DNA of 64,000 nucleotides from Pelargonium cotyledonis (Eukaryota > Streptophyta > Magnoliopsida > Geraniales > Geraniaceae). The stretch covers positions 1 through 64,000 of the forward strand of contig JAYMTA010000017.1 in the NCBI GenBank assembly GCA_036897625.1. Direction: 5' to 3'. Position 1 is the first letter of the stretch; every line of letters starts with the position of its first letter. Under the pieces are notes generated by a model that was not told the origin of the DNA, did no database searches, and saw nothing but the letters and a program-made list of their open reading frames with translations. Below are positions 1 through 13,558 of this stretch, piece after piece. The position numbers and the translations under genes were made by a program.

Positions 1-3000
1 AGTCCCACAAGGAATCGCGGTTTCGTAAGATTGTTCCTATTATGGAAAGACTTCAAAAGTAAAATAGAAGGTCTTATATTACACATAAGATCGTGTCAGC
101 TCTCATAAATTAAGGCAAGTTTCTTTGTTTCTCAGGCGGACCACTAGCCATTTCATATTATCTTTTCTTACTTCTTACTCCATTTCCTTTATAAACGCTT
201 TAGAGGGTTCTCATTAAGATATGGAATTCTGTGTTTTTATATTGGAGTACAGAAAAAAATCCAAGGAGATTGGGCTTATGAAAGACTACGAAAAAGTACT
301 CCGTTTTTACTTATTCTGCGAGTTGTCCTTACTGTCCTAACTATTTCTACCAAAACCCTTCTATTTCAACTAGAATTTCTTATAATACCTTAATTTACGG
401 GACTTGATGTCAAGAACAGTACTTGAACTTCTGACCAATCCTAAACCAACAACACCAAATCGAGATCAAAAACATAGAGAGAAAGCAGTCATTCCTAGTA
501 ACACCAATAGTCAAGGATCAGATCAAACACCCAACAAGGCTAATATAATAGTCAAGCTAATACAGAGAAACCTACTGACAATCCCAAATAAGACTAAACC
601 AAACGGTCAAGGTCAAGAATCCGTTAAAGGCAAGTGTAGCTTTCTTCATAGAATAGAAACCAGAATCTGTCAATCAAGTATGTAATAAGTTGTTATCTAA
701 ACTCACTGAGGAATAAAGACTTAGATTAAGTGATTCTATCTAAGTGATTAAAAATGCATAGGGAGTCCTACTTAGTTTGATAGGAATTCTCTACTGACTT
801 TCATACGCACCCCTTTCATGGAAAGTCTGTTTTTTAGTGATAAATTGGCTAGTTATGATCAATACAATAACTAAAAAGCGTTAATTCTCAGTGTCCATAG
901 ATAAGGGGGGATAACCAGAAGAGCCCTTCGTAAGAACCCCGCGGTTGCTGTCTCCTTATACACTAAAATTATTAAAAACCCTCGTAGATTCCCAGACCTC
1001 CCGCGTTAATTAAGAAGGGTTCTCTTAGGATACTGACTCCTTTTTTATATCAGAAATCTGTTGTCGATTTGAACCCTTTGACATGTCGGAACAGAGGGCT
1101 CCGATTTAACCATAAGAAAGAAGCCGATAGAGCCCTTTGAAAAAGCCAGCATTAATTACTAAGCTCTTAAGCTCATAGATGCAAATAAGTATAAATAAAG
1201 TGTGCTGTCAAGGCTTATTTCAGGGGTAGCCAATCCTTACCAAGATAGAAACCCTTAAACATAAAGTTTGAGATCCAAAGCAATTTTATGAGGTGAAGCA
1301 AAACACAGGACTTGCGTATTTGAAGTTGAATACGTACGATAAGGTTCCTCAAGGGTTTTAAAAAAGGCGTAACTAAACTTTTTTCACAGGTTCCGTAGAA
1401 GTTACTATCAAATGATAAGTTAAGGGCGAGACCCCTTAGCATAGAACTTATATGTAGTAGTAACCAAACCCTATATTTTAGGATGACTAATATTCATAGT
1501 AGAAACTTAGTTTTGATACCTGTACCTAAACCCTTCCTAGTCTGTATCCGTATCACAGCTTTCTCTTATTAGTCCTCTTAACAGTTGGAGCTACACTCTT
1601 GCAGATATAGGGATTCCCTATCTCAACTCAAATCTAGTGATAGTAGTTATAGTGTTTTCTATATGTATTCTATATATTGTATCTGTAGTTCTTATATTTT
1701 AATTTACTTAATAGGTGTATTCTTCTTAGTACACTATACAGGTAAACGCGCCTAGATGATAGCTAGTAATAAAGTCTAAAGTTAGTTACTTCGAAAAAGA
1801 GACTCGATTTCCCTTGTGAGCAGGATTCTAATAGAAGGTTTAGATATAAGCATCCATTATAGTTGACAAACCAAGAGAACAGATGGTAATACATATTAAA
1901 AAACGATAGCCAATCCTGGGTTCTAGTCCTGTCAACCGAATTGGCAAAGCAGCTAGGAGGCTTGATCTACAAACAGGATACAAAAGAAGAAGTCCTTACT
2001 TATGTGCGCTTTAAAGGTTATGGGGGTCCCGCATTTAATTGCTACTTAACTTTTAAAACACTGTCTTCTTTCTACCGGGTTCTTGTATTCTCATTTAAGT
2101 GATTGCACCCATATTCGTTTATCCTGCACGGGCTTTACACCTTGATTATAAATTGTATACCCTGTTCTTCTTTTACTTTTTGTACTTAAAGTAGTGTAGC
2201 AAGAGTCGTCAAATAGTCAGTCATATTGGAATAGAAGAGCCTGAACATATACTTGTGAAAGAGGTTTCTTAAACTAGCTTTACATTTTGCTTTCTTTAAA
2301 TTAATATAGGAGTAGGAGTTCCAAGTTTGTTGATCGGAGTCCCATCTGTCCTTTAGCACGAGTACTTAAATGGTTCTATAATTTCCCTATGCTTATAATA
2401 AACCCTTTCCCTTGTGAATCCTTTTACTTACAAACCCCCTTTTAGTATTATGATCTCGTTTTATATTCAACGGAAAAGTTAAGAACAAAAAGTTAGTCGA
2501 GAGGGTTTACATATTTGGATAAAAATATCAGCCGCTTTGCCTTATACAAAAAGGGGCTTGGTGCATATCATTTAGATATGGGAGCCTTGTTAAATAAAGA
2601 AGACAAGACCCGGATAATTTAGAAACCGGGGTACCCTAACAGTTTAATTTTAGTGACATAGGGAATTCGCTTTCAGGTGGCCTATCCCCAGCTGTGTTAC
2701 TGGCGCTTAGCAACTCCCCAATTTAGTGTATCTCTAACCTTAAATTTTATCTCTCATCTACAGAATTAGGTATAGAATCTAGCTTTTTATATCTAAAAAG
2801 TTCCCCTTTGTCTCGGGATTTTTTATTTGTTTTGTACTTTAAAGGGTTTGGCATTTCAAAGAGAGTGGGTGGAATTGTTTAGAAAATTAGCATGCTTTAT
2901 GAAAGATTAAGGTTTCAGTTTTCGCTTTTGGAGTCTAGGAAGTTTTATAATTAGAATATACTAGTGTTCCAGTCTCTAGGGGGTTCCACTAAAATCTGGT

Positions 3001-6000
3001 ATTAACTTGTATTTTAACGCATGAAAAAAGGGGGTCGTACAGTTGCTTTTTTTAGTTTAGTATCAAGACTCGTAGTTAAAGTTAGTTATGTAGCAAACTT
3101 TTAATTATTACTATATTAGATACTTTTAGCTAAAAAAGGACTTTCTGCATACTCTGCGACTTGAACTCTTTTTTTGAGTAGCTGTGTTAATAAATTTGTA
3201 TAAGGTCTTGGTGGGAAAGTGGCCCCGCTTTTTTGGAACAAGCCTAACTTCGGGAATCCCTGGAATATAAAATAATAGGAAAAGCCTAATAAAGTAAAGA
3301 AAAGCGATCTAATGAAGGACAAAGGCAAATAGAGATATCCAGGAGTTTCTCTGTAGTCTTCCGAATCAGAGTTTTATCAACCGAATTGTACGAGCTCCTA
3401 AAAAAGAGAACCTTTAGTTCTAAGTATATAAGCAAAGGGCTTCCTTTATAAAATGTTTCCTACTTACTATTGAAATTCTTGGCCAGGATTGCCTCCATAT
3501 GCCTTGGCAAAAGGTTGAACCAGACAAAACATTCTGTATTTAAGCAATTAACCCCTTGTTCCTGTTAGGCCCTAGTTTTTTTGCATGTTCCTCAACTTGA
3601 AAAGGTCACATACTAGCCCCAAGGACCCTGTACTAATCTAGCTCCATAGGTATGGATGACGTGACTTATCTTACCCTTTGTCATTCCCAGAGAAATTGCA
3701 AGCAAAACAAGGAAGTCCCATATGAGTGATAAAGCACCAGTTCATGGAATCAAACATGTATGGGTTCGACTCGCACAAGGACTTTTAGGTGATTTAAAGT
3801 GCATATTATTATACGAGAACCTTCTATTTGAACAAAGGATTTCTCATATTATCGGCAACTTCCTATCCTATTTCAGTTTTGTTTAATATATAATTGCATT
3901 GAGTGTTTTACTGGTTAGTGTTACTACGAAAAGATCCAATAAGAGGAGGCGGCAACTGGCTTTTAAAGTACCCTGCGCGCTGACTAGGAGGACTTAGAAT
4001 GAATTCTGTCTTATAGAATGGGAAAGCCTAAATAAGAGACTCGAAGTCTTATTTTCAAAATTATTACAGACTCTTTTTATAAATGGGACTCTTATTACTC
4101 TTTAGAACTCATTATTTTCATATTCCACTTATTGATAAGCCGAGACTTTACTTTGTAGAGGGCTCTCTTGTTCCAATGCTTTACTAATAATATAGGGAGT
4201 CTGCCCAAATTTCTCAAAATTATCTGGATTCGGCTTCGTACAAACTAGTCACACTTCGGAAAAAGTAGTAAGAACTCTTTTTCCAATTACTAAATTCAAA
4301 ATCGCTTATATAATTAAGAAAAAAAAAAGGGGGTATTCGTAATGAAATCTATATCTAGACAAGAAAACAGTGGTTAAGACTCAATTTACTTAGTAAGGAA
4401 TTTCAAACTTAATTGAAGTTTTGGAATTCTTATGTATGAGGGTTCTAATCGAGTTAGTAGAACGCGTTAAATGTGGTAGAGTTTGGAAACTAGTAGACAG
4501 TCTTGGGTTCGAGCCGTTTCAAACAAAGCTTGGAAAGGGTAGGAAAATAGAGGGAAACTTTCATTAGCAAAGAGGAGCAGGTTAGACTTTTCAAATATTC
4601 CAATACTAGGAGTTTAGGCAAAAAACAATTAGAAACCGGGGTTTATTGCGCAGTACACCTTTCGATTCGGCACTGGTCAACCAAAGACGAGACTAAGCTA
4701 TTCCTTATCCTTACAAGACAAGGGAGTTACTAGTTGTATATCTAGAGGGTTGCTTTTCACAAACAAAAAGAAAAAAATCGTGTGTTATTTACCAACACTA
4801 TGATTAAGCATAAGGGATTAAGCATTTAGTTTTATAAATTTAGTTTATCTCTGTAAAGTCTATCGAAAATTTTAGTCGACAAGATCCTGCTTGTTTCTCA
4901 TGTTACAGGTTCACCAAGGATAAGGTAGCGCGTTCTTGATAGTGGTAAGGGGAACCCTTTTTGCTTCGATTTATTATATAATTGCATTTAATGCTTTTTA
5001 TGAACCCTGCTATAGTCAAACTAAATATCAGGAGTTGCTGTGTATATATAATTAAACTTACAAACCCTAAACCTGGAACGAATCCACTAAAGCTCTTGCA
5101 CTATTAAGTAAATTCGAGACTTTAATTCTAGCTAAGTGATACGTTTTAATCCAACCCTATAGTGTTCTTTTTTGCCTTGGAAATTTGTGCTTTTTTTTAT
5201 CAAGGAACAGAGCTTTATCTTAAATATTTTATTATAGAAGATTTTATGATCCAGGAATAACCTAACTGAAGGCGCTAGTAATTTAACAGTACTTGAACTC
5301 ACGGTTTTCTGCGATTCGAAGTTCTGATCTACCGAATGAAGAAGGAGTGTATTTTGCTTTGATGGAATCTAGGCTACTAGGGAAACAATTACGTAAAGGA
5401 GCTTAAAAAAAAGAATCCCGGAATATTACCATATTATATAAACGATTCTATGAAGCATACATCTCCTGAGGGGAGAGATATTAGAACTTGTACAATTTAT
5501 ATTTAGATTCACTATAGAGAACTCCCCTCATGTCATCAAGCGTACGTTTGTATTTCGCCTACCTTGGAATTCTCGTGCATAAATTGAATTCAGCGGAGCC
5601 CGGATTAATATAATTATCTTCCTTTCTTTATGGGCCTGATTTAGTAAACCTCTACATTCACAATTCCAGAGTTCTCCTAACTTAGACTTAGTTCGGTATA
5701 AAGGAAGCTTTTTGATAATACTCTCTTATTAAGAAAGGTGGCTAGCTAATACAGCTAAATCCCTGTTTCTGTATACTTTTTATCTTTGATTACTATTTAC
5801 GACTTTTCCTATATAAAACCTGCCCGCTACTTTGCCCCACCATATTACTAGCTTATGAGCATCGATAATTAAAAGTTCCGAAGAGCGCTCAAGCAGTATC
5901 TATTGCATATTCTGCAAACTCTGCTTTGTTTTTCAACAAATATAGGGATAGCCGGGATTGATAAAAGGAACCAAGAATTCTAAACTTATTACCCTTCTGG

Positions 6001-7405
6001 AGCTCCCTGGCGGGCACATAAATGAAAAAGGCTAAAATCTTGTATCTATCTTTGCGGTGCACTCTTCTTAACAAAATAGAATGCGCCATTTCGAGGTCAG
6101 GGATTAGTTCTATTAACAATCTAAAACGGGGCACAGTATCTTGAGTTCCTAGACACCCGAGTCCCTTTTGTGAAATTCTATAAACGTGATTACCAAATGC
6201 GCTTACTAATATAACAGGTTATTGAATTCCAGTATGTAATACATTTCTTTTAATAAGAAGTCCTGCTAGGTTAACTTCCTTACAGCAAGAAGTTCGCTTT
6301 TCAGTACACTGCAATCTTAAGAACTTTAAATCTTATCCTATAAACACACTAATTTGAATAAATAATACATACATGGGTGCAAGTTCCGGTTAGTACTAAA
6401 AAGAAAAAATAATAGTAACAAGATTCTCCCTAAAAGACTTTAAAAAAAGAAATTGCATAATCAGCCTTAAAACTTTTTATTTTATACTATAACACAGCAT
6501 TCTTCTGAGCAAATACGCATACAATTTTTTAAAGTTTAAGTTTTCAATCCTATTAAGATAGGCAATATAGATCTATACAACTAGAAAATACATTAGTTCA
6601 AGTACCATACTATGTAAGATAGTAAGAAAAGAGCTCCCTTACGTAGAGGAAATAACTGTAAAATTATAGCTACAGAACTCGGAGTACAGTAACACACTAA
6701 GGGTCCTCAAAATTGGAATTTGTTTCTTTAAGTATTACTTAATAAAGAAATCCCTAGTAAAAAATACAAGGGTACTCTTCTGGACTAGTAATCTACAATT
6801 TATAACTTACTAAAGGGTTTCTCTAGTAATTAAAGTCACTCGCGCTCTAACAACTAAACTTTATAACTTAAAAAATTAATTACTAATAATACAGATTCCT
6901 GAAAGTAGATAGTCTAAATCATTTATAAAAAGCCAAGCAATCTAATTTTATTCTTGTTGAACAGGGAACCCTATAAACTAGCAATTGAATTAGAATTCGC
7001 TTTTTGGAATATTTAAGTTAGGGGTAGTTATTATAGAGCTAAAAAGTAACTGGGATCCTTATATACCTCCAGATTTCCTACTCATCAAGAGTGCTTCACC
7101 AAAAGGAGACAAACAAAGAGAAAGTACAGCACTCGCTGCTTTTTTGTAAGAGTACCCCTTGGTTCCTAGTTTAGAAAATAGTTGAAACACGGAAATCTCG
7201 TAGCTGTATATAAAATCTTAATAGTTCCTTACGAACCCTGCTTAGTAACAGAGCACCCCTATTTTGTTGTATTCTTAGCTTTCTGCTACCCGAGATTTTA
7301 TATAAAAATGAAATTGGAATCATTTAGATATAAGAAAATTTTCAGTTAGGAATTTAGCCCATATTTTTTGAGTTATTAGAACTCGTAGAATAGGCTTAGG
7401 CGGTA
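1..7405. other. Non-coding stretch
   Basis: AT-rich and gene-free apart from the A+C-rich patch (390-700). It holds many short GC-cored near-palindromes, including a perfect GGGTACCC at 2629-2636, and a small TCTCC/GGAGA stem near 5463-5476. A weak tRNA-like box GGGTTCGAC lies near 3762. Open frames here are of chance length. Confidence 0.6.
390..700. other. A+C-rich patch with repeated GTCAAG words
   Basis: The plus strand here is rich in A and C and poor in T, unlike its surroundings. GTCAAG or TCAAG words recur (about 410, 511, 550, 606-614, 670). The low T content removes stop codons and leaves a 93-codon frame at 404-685 that starts with TTG. It is polar (Asn, Gln, Lys, Pro, Thr), unlike any family I know, and is probably not a gene. 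Origin unknown. Confidence 0.5.
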
Positions 7406-7478
7406 AGTTAGATAGCTCAGTTGAATTGGTAGAGCAAAGTAAAAAGAAGCAAAAACCAAGGGTTCGAACCGTGTCATT
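7406..7478 (+). pseudogene. tRNA-like relic
   Basis: GATAGCTCAGTTGAATTGGT then AGAGC keeps a D stem with an enlarged D loop, and GGGTTCGAACC gives a T-loop box 30 bases later. The intervening segment is A-rich and cannot form an anticodon stem. Confidence 0.35.
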
Positions 7479-9989
7479 AAGGAAATCGGTAAACAACTTA
7501 ATTAACTGCAAAAGCCAACACTAATCTTTCTTATGGAACAAAGTTAAATGAGCAAGGTATCTTGTTATCTTTTTGGGGGATTTATTGGCAATTAAAAGCA
7601 AGAGCTAATCAAAAATAAGGTAAGGTATAGTCTTGTACAATATATAATCTACGGATTCTCTAGGTATCCAGCAAGTCCTTGGTTTTGTTTTGAGCATTGT
7701 CCGGGGCTAAAGTTTTCAGCATTACGTTTTGTTATTATGAGGAAGCTCTCAAGTACAGAATTCCGGGATACAGAGTCGGGGATGTCTTTTTTTTTATTTT
7801 GAGTATTCTAACGAGTAATCTTTTCATTAGGAGCGGTTCTTATTCTGGTAAGCTATCAACAGTAACTTTCTTGTAGTACTTTCTTGCACCCCCTTTTTAT
7901 TAAGGAAACCTATAGTAAGGGCATTGCGCAGTAACCGGAGAGTTGAATTTAGAGGGATCCTTCACGCAGTATATAATCATGGATTTTTTCCTCGGGGTTT
8001 ATCTATAAGAACAAGAGATTGGGATCTTTCCTAGCACAAAGTACTTTTATATTCAACGAATTCCTTATTAGGATTGCTAAGGCCCTTTAATAAGACTCCA
8101 GAGCGCGGGGTTGCAATAGTAATTTCTATTGGGATTCTTTACTTGTCTCTAACGCGGGATACCTTTACAAGTTAAGAGAAATAAAAAAGAATTTCTATTG
8201 ACCAAGTGCTAGGCTCTTGTGCAGCATGTCATGAAACCAAAAGTAGGATTTATAAAAAAATCTAGTATCAAGCTATTTAGTATGATAAGTTAGACCTTTG
8301 CTTCATCTTAGGATCCCTTTGGTATAAAAGGCGTTTATGGAGGTATTACTCTAAAATTATATTTAATGCTTTAACTGGTATAGAAATTCCTTTTATTTGA
8401 TAATTAGTATATATCTATTGCACCCATATACTTTAGTATTCGTATTGTAGTAAAAAGACCAATCCTTTCACCGAAGTAATCAAATGGAAATCACATAGTT
8501 TATTCTTTTTTACTTATCTTTATCTTTGTTTACGTTCTTTATTTTAATGCTAGTGACAGGGGATAACTTCCTTCCATTGTATCGATCTCTGGATTACTAC
8601 AAGCCATTTGTAATGAGATCTCAATAAGAGACTGAGTATAGACTTCTTGGTAACCAGATAGGAGAGCCTTGTTTACAAGACTGTCCTATTTGTAATTCGT
8701 ATATGACATTGAATTGGGTGTTGAATCTATGCTTTTGAAATAGTATATACTGTCTTAAAGTCTGTATTCCGGAACTTTTACGAAGCAAGGACTCCTATCT
8801 TTATAGAAAGTACTCTCTGGTCTCTAGACTGAACGCTATAGATCCCTACTTGACTTAAAAAAAGAGGAGCAACTTCCAATTTTTAACTTTAACCAACCTT
8901 TCTTTATTCTCAATTTGATAAGTTTTCTAACGCAATTACCCTCTATAAGATCTAAAATCTGTTAGAAATCTCGGTTTGGAACATAAAAGCCCTAGGCTTC
9001 GGTACTTTTTTTAAGTCTTTGCGAGGGGTTTCACTTTTAGATTACATTAAAATCCCAGTTTTTTAAGGTTACTAATACTTTCTTCATAAGAGGGCACTGT
9101 ACAACGTTTTATAAAGATTTAATATAAAAAATAGGGGGAACTTCTTCTATTTATTTTTCTTATTAAATTCTTATTTTTTTTTATCCTTTATTACATAAAA
9201 TGGCAACGAAAATCTTAAAGGAAACTTCCGGGCACTCCTTTTAGGGCCCTCTTTCAAAATTACAAACCCTTTTGTGGAAATCCTAGTATAGGTCCCAGCT
9301 TTCAAAGCAGTTCTAAATTTCTGAATTTTGCCTTTTTCTGGGGTTTACTGGTTTAGTAGTTGTATGTAGGGTTACCCTTTACTAACTCAATTGAATGACA
9401 GCTCAAGTAATGAATTACTTATCAAGACTCCTCTGTTTACTAATAAAAAGAGTTTAGTTTACTTTTACCATTCTTATAGCCACTTCTCTATATTATTTCT
9501 AGATTAGAAGTAAACAAAAAAGAATTTAGCATAGAATCACTTAAATAATAGACTTTTTTATTCCTCAATGAAATAGCTAACTTCTTACCTAGTTTGTTGA
9601 CGGATTGATTCAGGTCTTAGAGATTGCTTATCTGGTTTGTATTCTATGGTTTATCTTTACCCTTCCCTCACTTTGAATCCAAATGAGTACTTTCTTGCCT
9701 AACCTTTCTTATTCGGTAGAGCACAATGACAAAGCAGTTACATGGACATGGTTCAAGACCCATAGCACATAGGGAGGGAAAACAGAGTACTTGACTTACA
9801 AAATATATCATTCCGAAAACAAGAATTACTCTTTAAAGGTGGATCTTTACCACCCTTATCTTCTTCAGAGAAAGAACTCTCTTGGCTAGACTCTCTATGC
9901 CCGAATTCCTTAGGAGTCTGACTCTTTGTAGCGGTACCTTTCTCACCAGATATATTCTTCTTCATACTCCTACTCTCTATCATTTCTAT

Positions 9990-10450
9990 ATGCATTTTTT
10001 AAAGTCTACAGATACTGACCCCTTTTATATATTACTCAGATTAGAAGCAGCAAAAAGAACTCCGACTTTGTCGCCTCTTAATACCTAGACTCTTTAATTA
10101 ATACCTGTAACTTTCGTACTCTTAATCCCAACGAATACCTATCTTCTTAATAATACCGATCTCAATACCTCCTTTATTAGCCTGGGTTTTCTTACCTGTA
10201 ATACCCGTCAGCTTCTTACTGACTTTCTTACTCGGCAGATCCCTAGGAAAAAGAGTGACATGTACAGGGTTAAATACGAGTCTTAGATAGTAGAAATAAG
10301 AATACTTAACTTAGGAATGTCATGACTTACAGATTTCTCATTTATGAATTATAAGTCTTAGTCTTCTGCTGTCTCTTGGTAGGAGCTATAACCTTTCCTA
10401 GAAGCTGTACCTTCTTTCTTAGAGTAGCTTACAAAGGAAAAAGGGAATCG
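9990..10450. other. C+T-rich patch with dispersed AATACC words
   Basis: AATACC starts at 10080, 10100, 10134, 10152, 10164 and 10200, with irregular spacing of 12-36 bp, inside a C+T-rich stretch. It looks like a decayed simple repeat. No gene is recognised. Confidence 0.5.
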
Positions 10451-10861
10451 AGTAAATAAATTGAAATAAAAATGAAGGGAAACCCCAGCTAGTAGTGCTT
10501 GGTTAGAAAATTCCTTGTGATCCTAAGTGCATTCCTAAAAGGAAACACAATTCTTATTTTGACTGTTTTGAAAGAACTTGTTAAGGATCTTATAGCCTAC
10601 AAACGGATTGACTAGTCCGAAAACTCTACATCCAAGAGCCCCTTATGAAGGTTTACCTAAGCAGAAGTTGGGTCTTTCTTTTCTTTCTAGATTTACTCTC
10701 CTATGAATTAAGTAGTACAAAACGAGGACCAATTACCTTTAAGAAATGCAGTCTCTTGATTAGTGCTTTAGAACACCTATATATCACTTCTAAGAAGCTA
10801 TGCGATGTATTATGAATTCTGGGTTTTTTACGGATACTCTAGTCAGATATGAGATGACACT

Positions 10862-10922
10862 AATTGAACCTATCGCGGTTAGATTTAAAGCCCAGTGCTC
10901 TATCAACTGAGCGATACACCCT
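10862..10922 (-). pseudogene. tRNA-Lys-like relic
   Basis: On the minus strand GGGTGTATCGCTCAGTTGAT, then AGAGCACTGGGCTTTAAATC, aligns with plant tRNA-Lys(UUU) through the anticodon arm, with the D stem GCTC/GAGC kept. The anticodon loop has lost one T, giving CTTTAAA, so its middle triplet reads TTA. A GGTTCAA box follows, but neither the T stem nor the 3' acceptor pairs. Degraded copy. Confidence 0.6.
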
Positions 10923-12684
10923 GAAAGGGCAGTTTTCTCTTTTCCTCGAGGTCTTGTATATTTCTATAGAGTCTGAGGAAACTAAATAAGTTCTATCTAT
11001 TTATATAGAATAAAAGCGAGTCAATCAAAAAAGATAGCAATTTCTTTCGTAGAGAATTTGTTCTATTTTTTTGGAGCTAACCCTTTTTATAAGAGTTCGG
11101 GATTTATTCCACCGATTGCGCAAAAGTAGGAAATTGTATGTAATGCTACATGTTCTACTAATTTGGCAGGCAGCTTCTTTTTTTTTAAGCAAGCTAATAC
11201 TCACTTAACTTAGTATAATTCGAATAGTAGAGTACCCTATCTCATTAAGGTTGTACTTGGATTCTTGTGAGAAAGACCCTTGGTAATTTGTTCACATAAT
11301 CGCCCGTTATTAGAGGAGAGTCCCGTGTTTACAGTAAATACTTGGTTTTTTGTGTAGGATATCAAGCCTTAGAGATATAAATATAATATGTGGTAAAGAG
11401 TTCCTTCTAACTAGTCTAATTCGTAATTTGAAATCTGGTGTTTGTTTAATTAGTTTAGTAGCTCTAATAAGTTATAGGTTTTAGTCCGAGTGTAATCTAG
11501 TGTAAATCAGTAGTTTAAAAGGATAAGGATTAAGGATAGGTTTCTCTCTTCTAAGAAGTATGTGTAGGCGCCTCTTTTCAATCTAGACTTATCAAAATAA
11601 TAAGAGAAAGTGATACAATGATATAAGAAATGCAACAAGTTTAGACCTTTTAAGCCTTCACAACATGCTATAAAGAACTCAGTTGATTTCCTTTTTTAGT
11701 CTCTTCCCTTAACGATTTTAAATCAAATGGATTGGAATCTACGAGATTTTTCTTTTTAAATTACTTAAGTCTGCCGCCTGCTCCAATAGTGTTGTCATTC
11801 ATCCCCAAAAAGGAGCATACTACACGGGCTGTATAAAGTTTTTTTGTTGCTATATAAGTGGGATCTCTTTTGATGACAACTTTACCTCCTTAATTTTATG
11901 CGTAAAATGTATTACTAAGTTTCCCTTTTTTTGTAACTTAATTTACTAGTTAATATTACTTAGTTGTAGAGGCAATCGAATAAAAAAGTTTCTAGCTAGT
12001 GGGTTCGAAATCCCGTTATATAGGAATTTGGTAAGCTTATTTATAAAGTTCCAGAAGAAAGCATACCTATGAAAACTCTAGACCAAAAATTGGTTGGGAT
12101 AATACTCTTTCATATTGAATTAATTCAAGCAAAAAATGGACATCTAAAGGAATTTGCCACATAACCCACGAAACTAGTATACCTACTAAAAACACAGGAG
12201 CTGCTTTAAATTTCTTTATAGAAGGCGCCCGCTTTTCTTTTAAAAGTTACGAGTACAATAAATTACGTCTTCTTTCCCTTTGCTATTCTATCTATTTTGT
12301 ATTGTTAGTCTGTAGTTTTATACTCTAGTTTTTTAACAAGCCAAAGGGCAACATATCCATACTTTACTTGAGATTCCACTAAAGGAATTTGGAGAACTCC
12401 TAACAAGACATTCTATACTAACTACTAGAATACTAAGTAATAAGACTAAGACAAATAAGACAAGGTCTACAGAAAGGTACTAAAACAAAGCTACCAAAAC
12501 AAAGGATTTCAGGACTTTTTGAATGACTACGGCAGGGTACTTTTCGAAGGTTTATAATAGGATTTACCACTTCTCATAAGTAGTAGAGTCCAGATAAATG
12601 TCTAATGAGTTTCTTGGTCGAAAAGGGTAACTATTATTTATCTACATTGGAATAATATAAAAATCCCGTTCTCGTTCTAACCCC

Positions 12685-12712
12685 TTTGTACATAATACTT
12701 TGTACATAATAG
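12685..12712 (+). repeat. Tandem duplication, 14-bp unit x2
   Basis: TTTGTACATAATAC is followed directly by TTTGTACATAATAG: thirteen of fourteen positions identical. Confidence 0.85.
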
Positions 12713-12810
12713 TAAGTCTCCTTAATTTTACTTGCTTTGAGACCTTTTTTATTGTCTACATTAGTCCGAGGGTTTTAATTAAAAAGTACCCCAATCGTAT
12801 TAAAACTAGA

Positions 12811-12870
12811 GTTACACGAGATTCGAACTACTGACTCGAGTCATTTTAAGCGCTTTGCTCTAACCACTAT
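12811..12870 (-). pseudogene. tRNA-like relic, identity uncertain
   Basis: The minus strand reads ATAGTGGTTAGAGCAAAGCG and, at tRNA spacing, AGTAGTTCGAATCTCGTG. A- and B-box-like parts are in place; anticodon and acceptor stems do not close. Confidence 0.3.
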
Positions 12871-13533
12871 TCATATGAATATTGATATCTTGATAACTAA
12901 TAACTCCTATGAAATATATTAAAGTTACTCAGTTGTCTGGTACTAGTTTTTACCTTTTTAGTGAGTGAATATTATAGATATTTGACTCTAGTTTGACCCT
13001 GCGTTTTTCTTATTTAGATCGGTATCAAGGAGTCTCTAGTTAAAGTACTAATAAGAAAGTAGGGAATAAGGTTCCAATAGTACTATAAAGGGGTTTTCTA
13101 TAATCTAGTGAGGCACACAGTTTCGAGGTATAACAAATGAGATTCTTGTGTCGGCTATTCTATTTTTTTATCGGATGCTCCTAATATCCACTATAGAAAT
13201 ATATAAATATAACTTAGTTGACTTAGTTGGTAGAACACTAAGCTATCGACCGCGTGTTAAAGCCCTTTAATTCTAGAGTAGTCCTTGTTCCAGGTCCTTA
13301 TATCACTTGAATTTAAGACATTAGATTAGTAGCCCTACCACAATACTAAAGAACGGGTTTAGCTCAGAAGATAAGAAGAGTTCTACCCTACAATATAAGC
13401 AAAATTTTCTAAATAGTCCAAGCTTAGCTAGAATTGAACGGAATTTATAACTAAAAGTAGCTTAGCTTCGCATTTCAGTTGTTAAAGAATCCCTTTTATC
13501 TTTTGAATCTAGAAACAGTAACAAAGTTGGAGA

Positions 13534-13558
13534 CGGTCGTAGGTTCGAATGCTACACG
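13534..13558 (+). pseudogene. T arm of a tRNA-Asn-like gene
   Basis: GGTCGTAGGTTCGAATGCTA resembles the 3' part of tRNA-Asn (GGTCGTAGGTTCGAATCCTA). The T stem pairs at four of five positions. No 5' half is recognisable upstream. Confidence 0.35.

Noticed and set aside
9712-9775. GGTAGAGCAC plus GGTTCAAGACC at tRNA spacing
   Set aside because: No stem pairs well; too weak to list as a tRNA relic.
11268-11282. AGAAAGACCCT, resembling a conserved large-subunit rRNA segment
   Set aside because: Only 11 bases match and the flanks do not; chance is sufficient.
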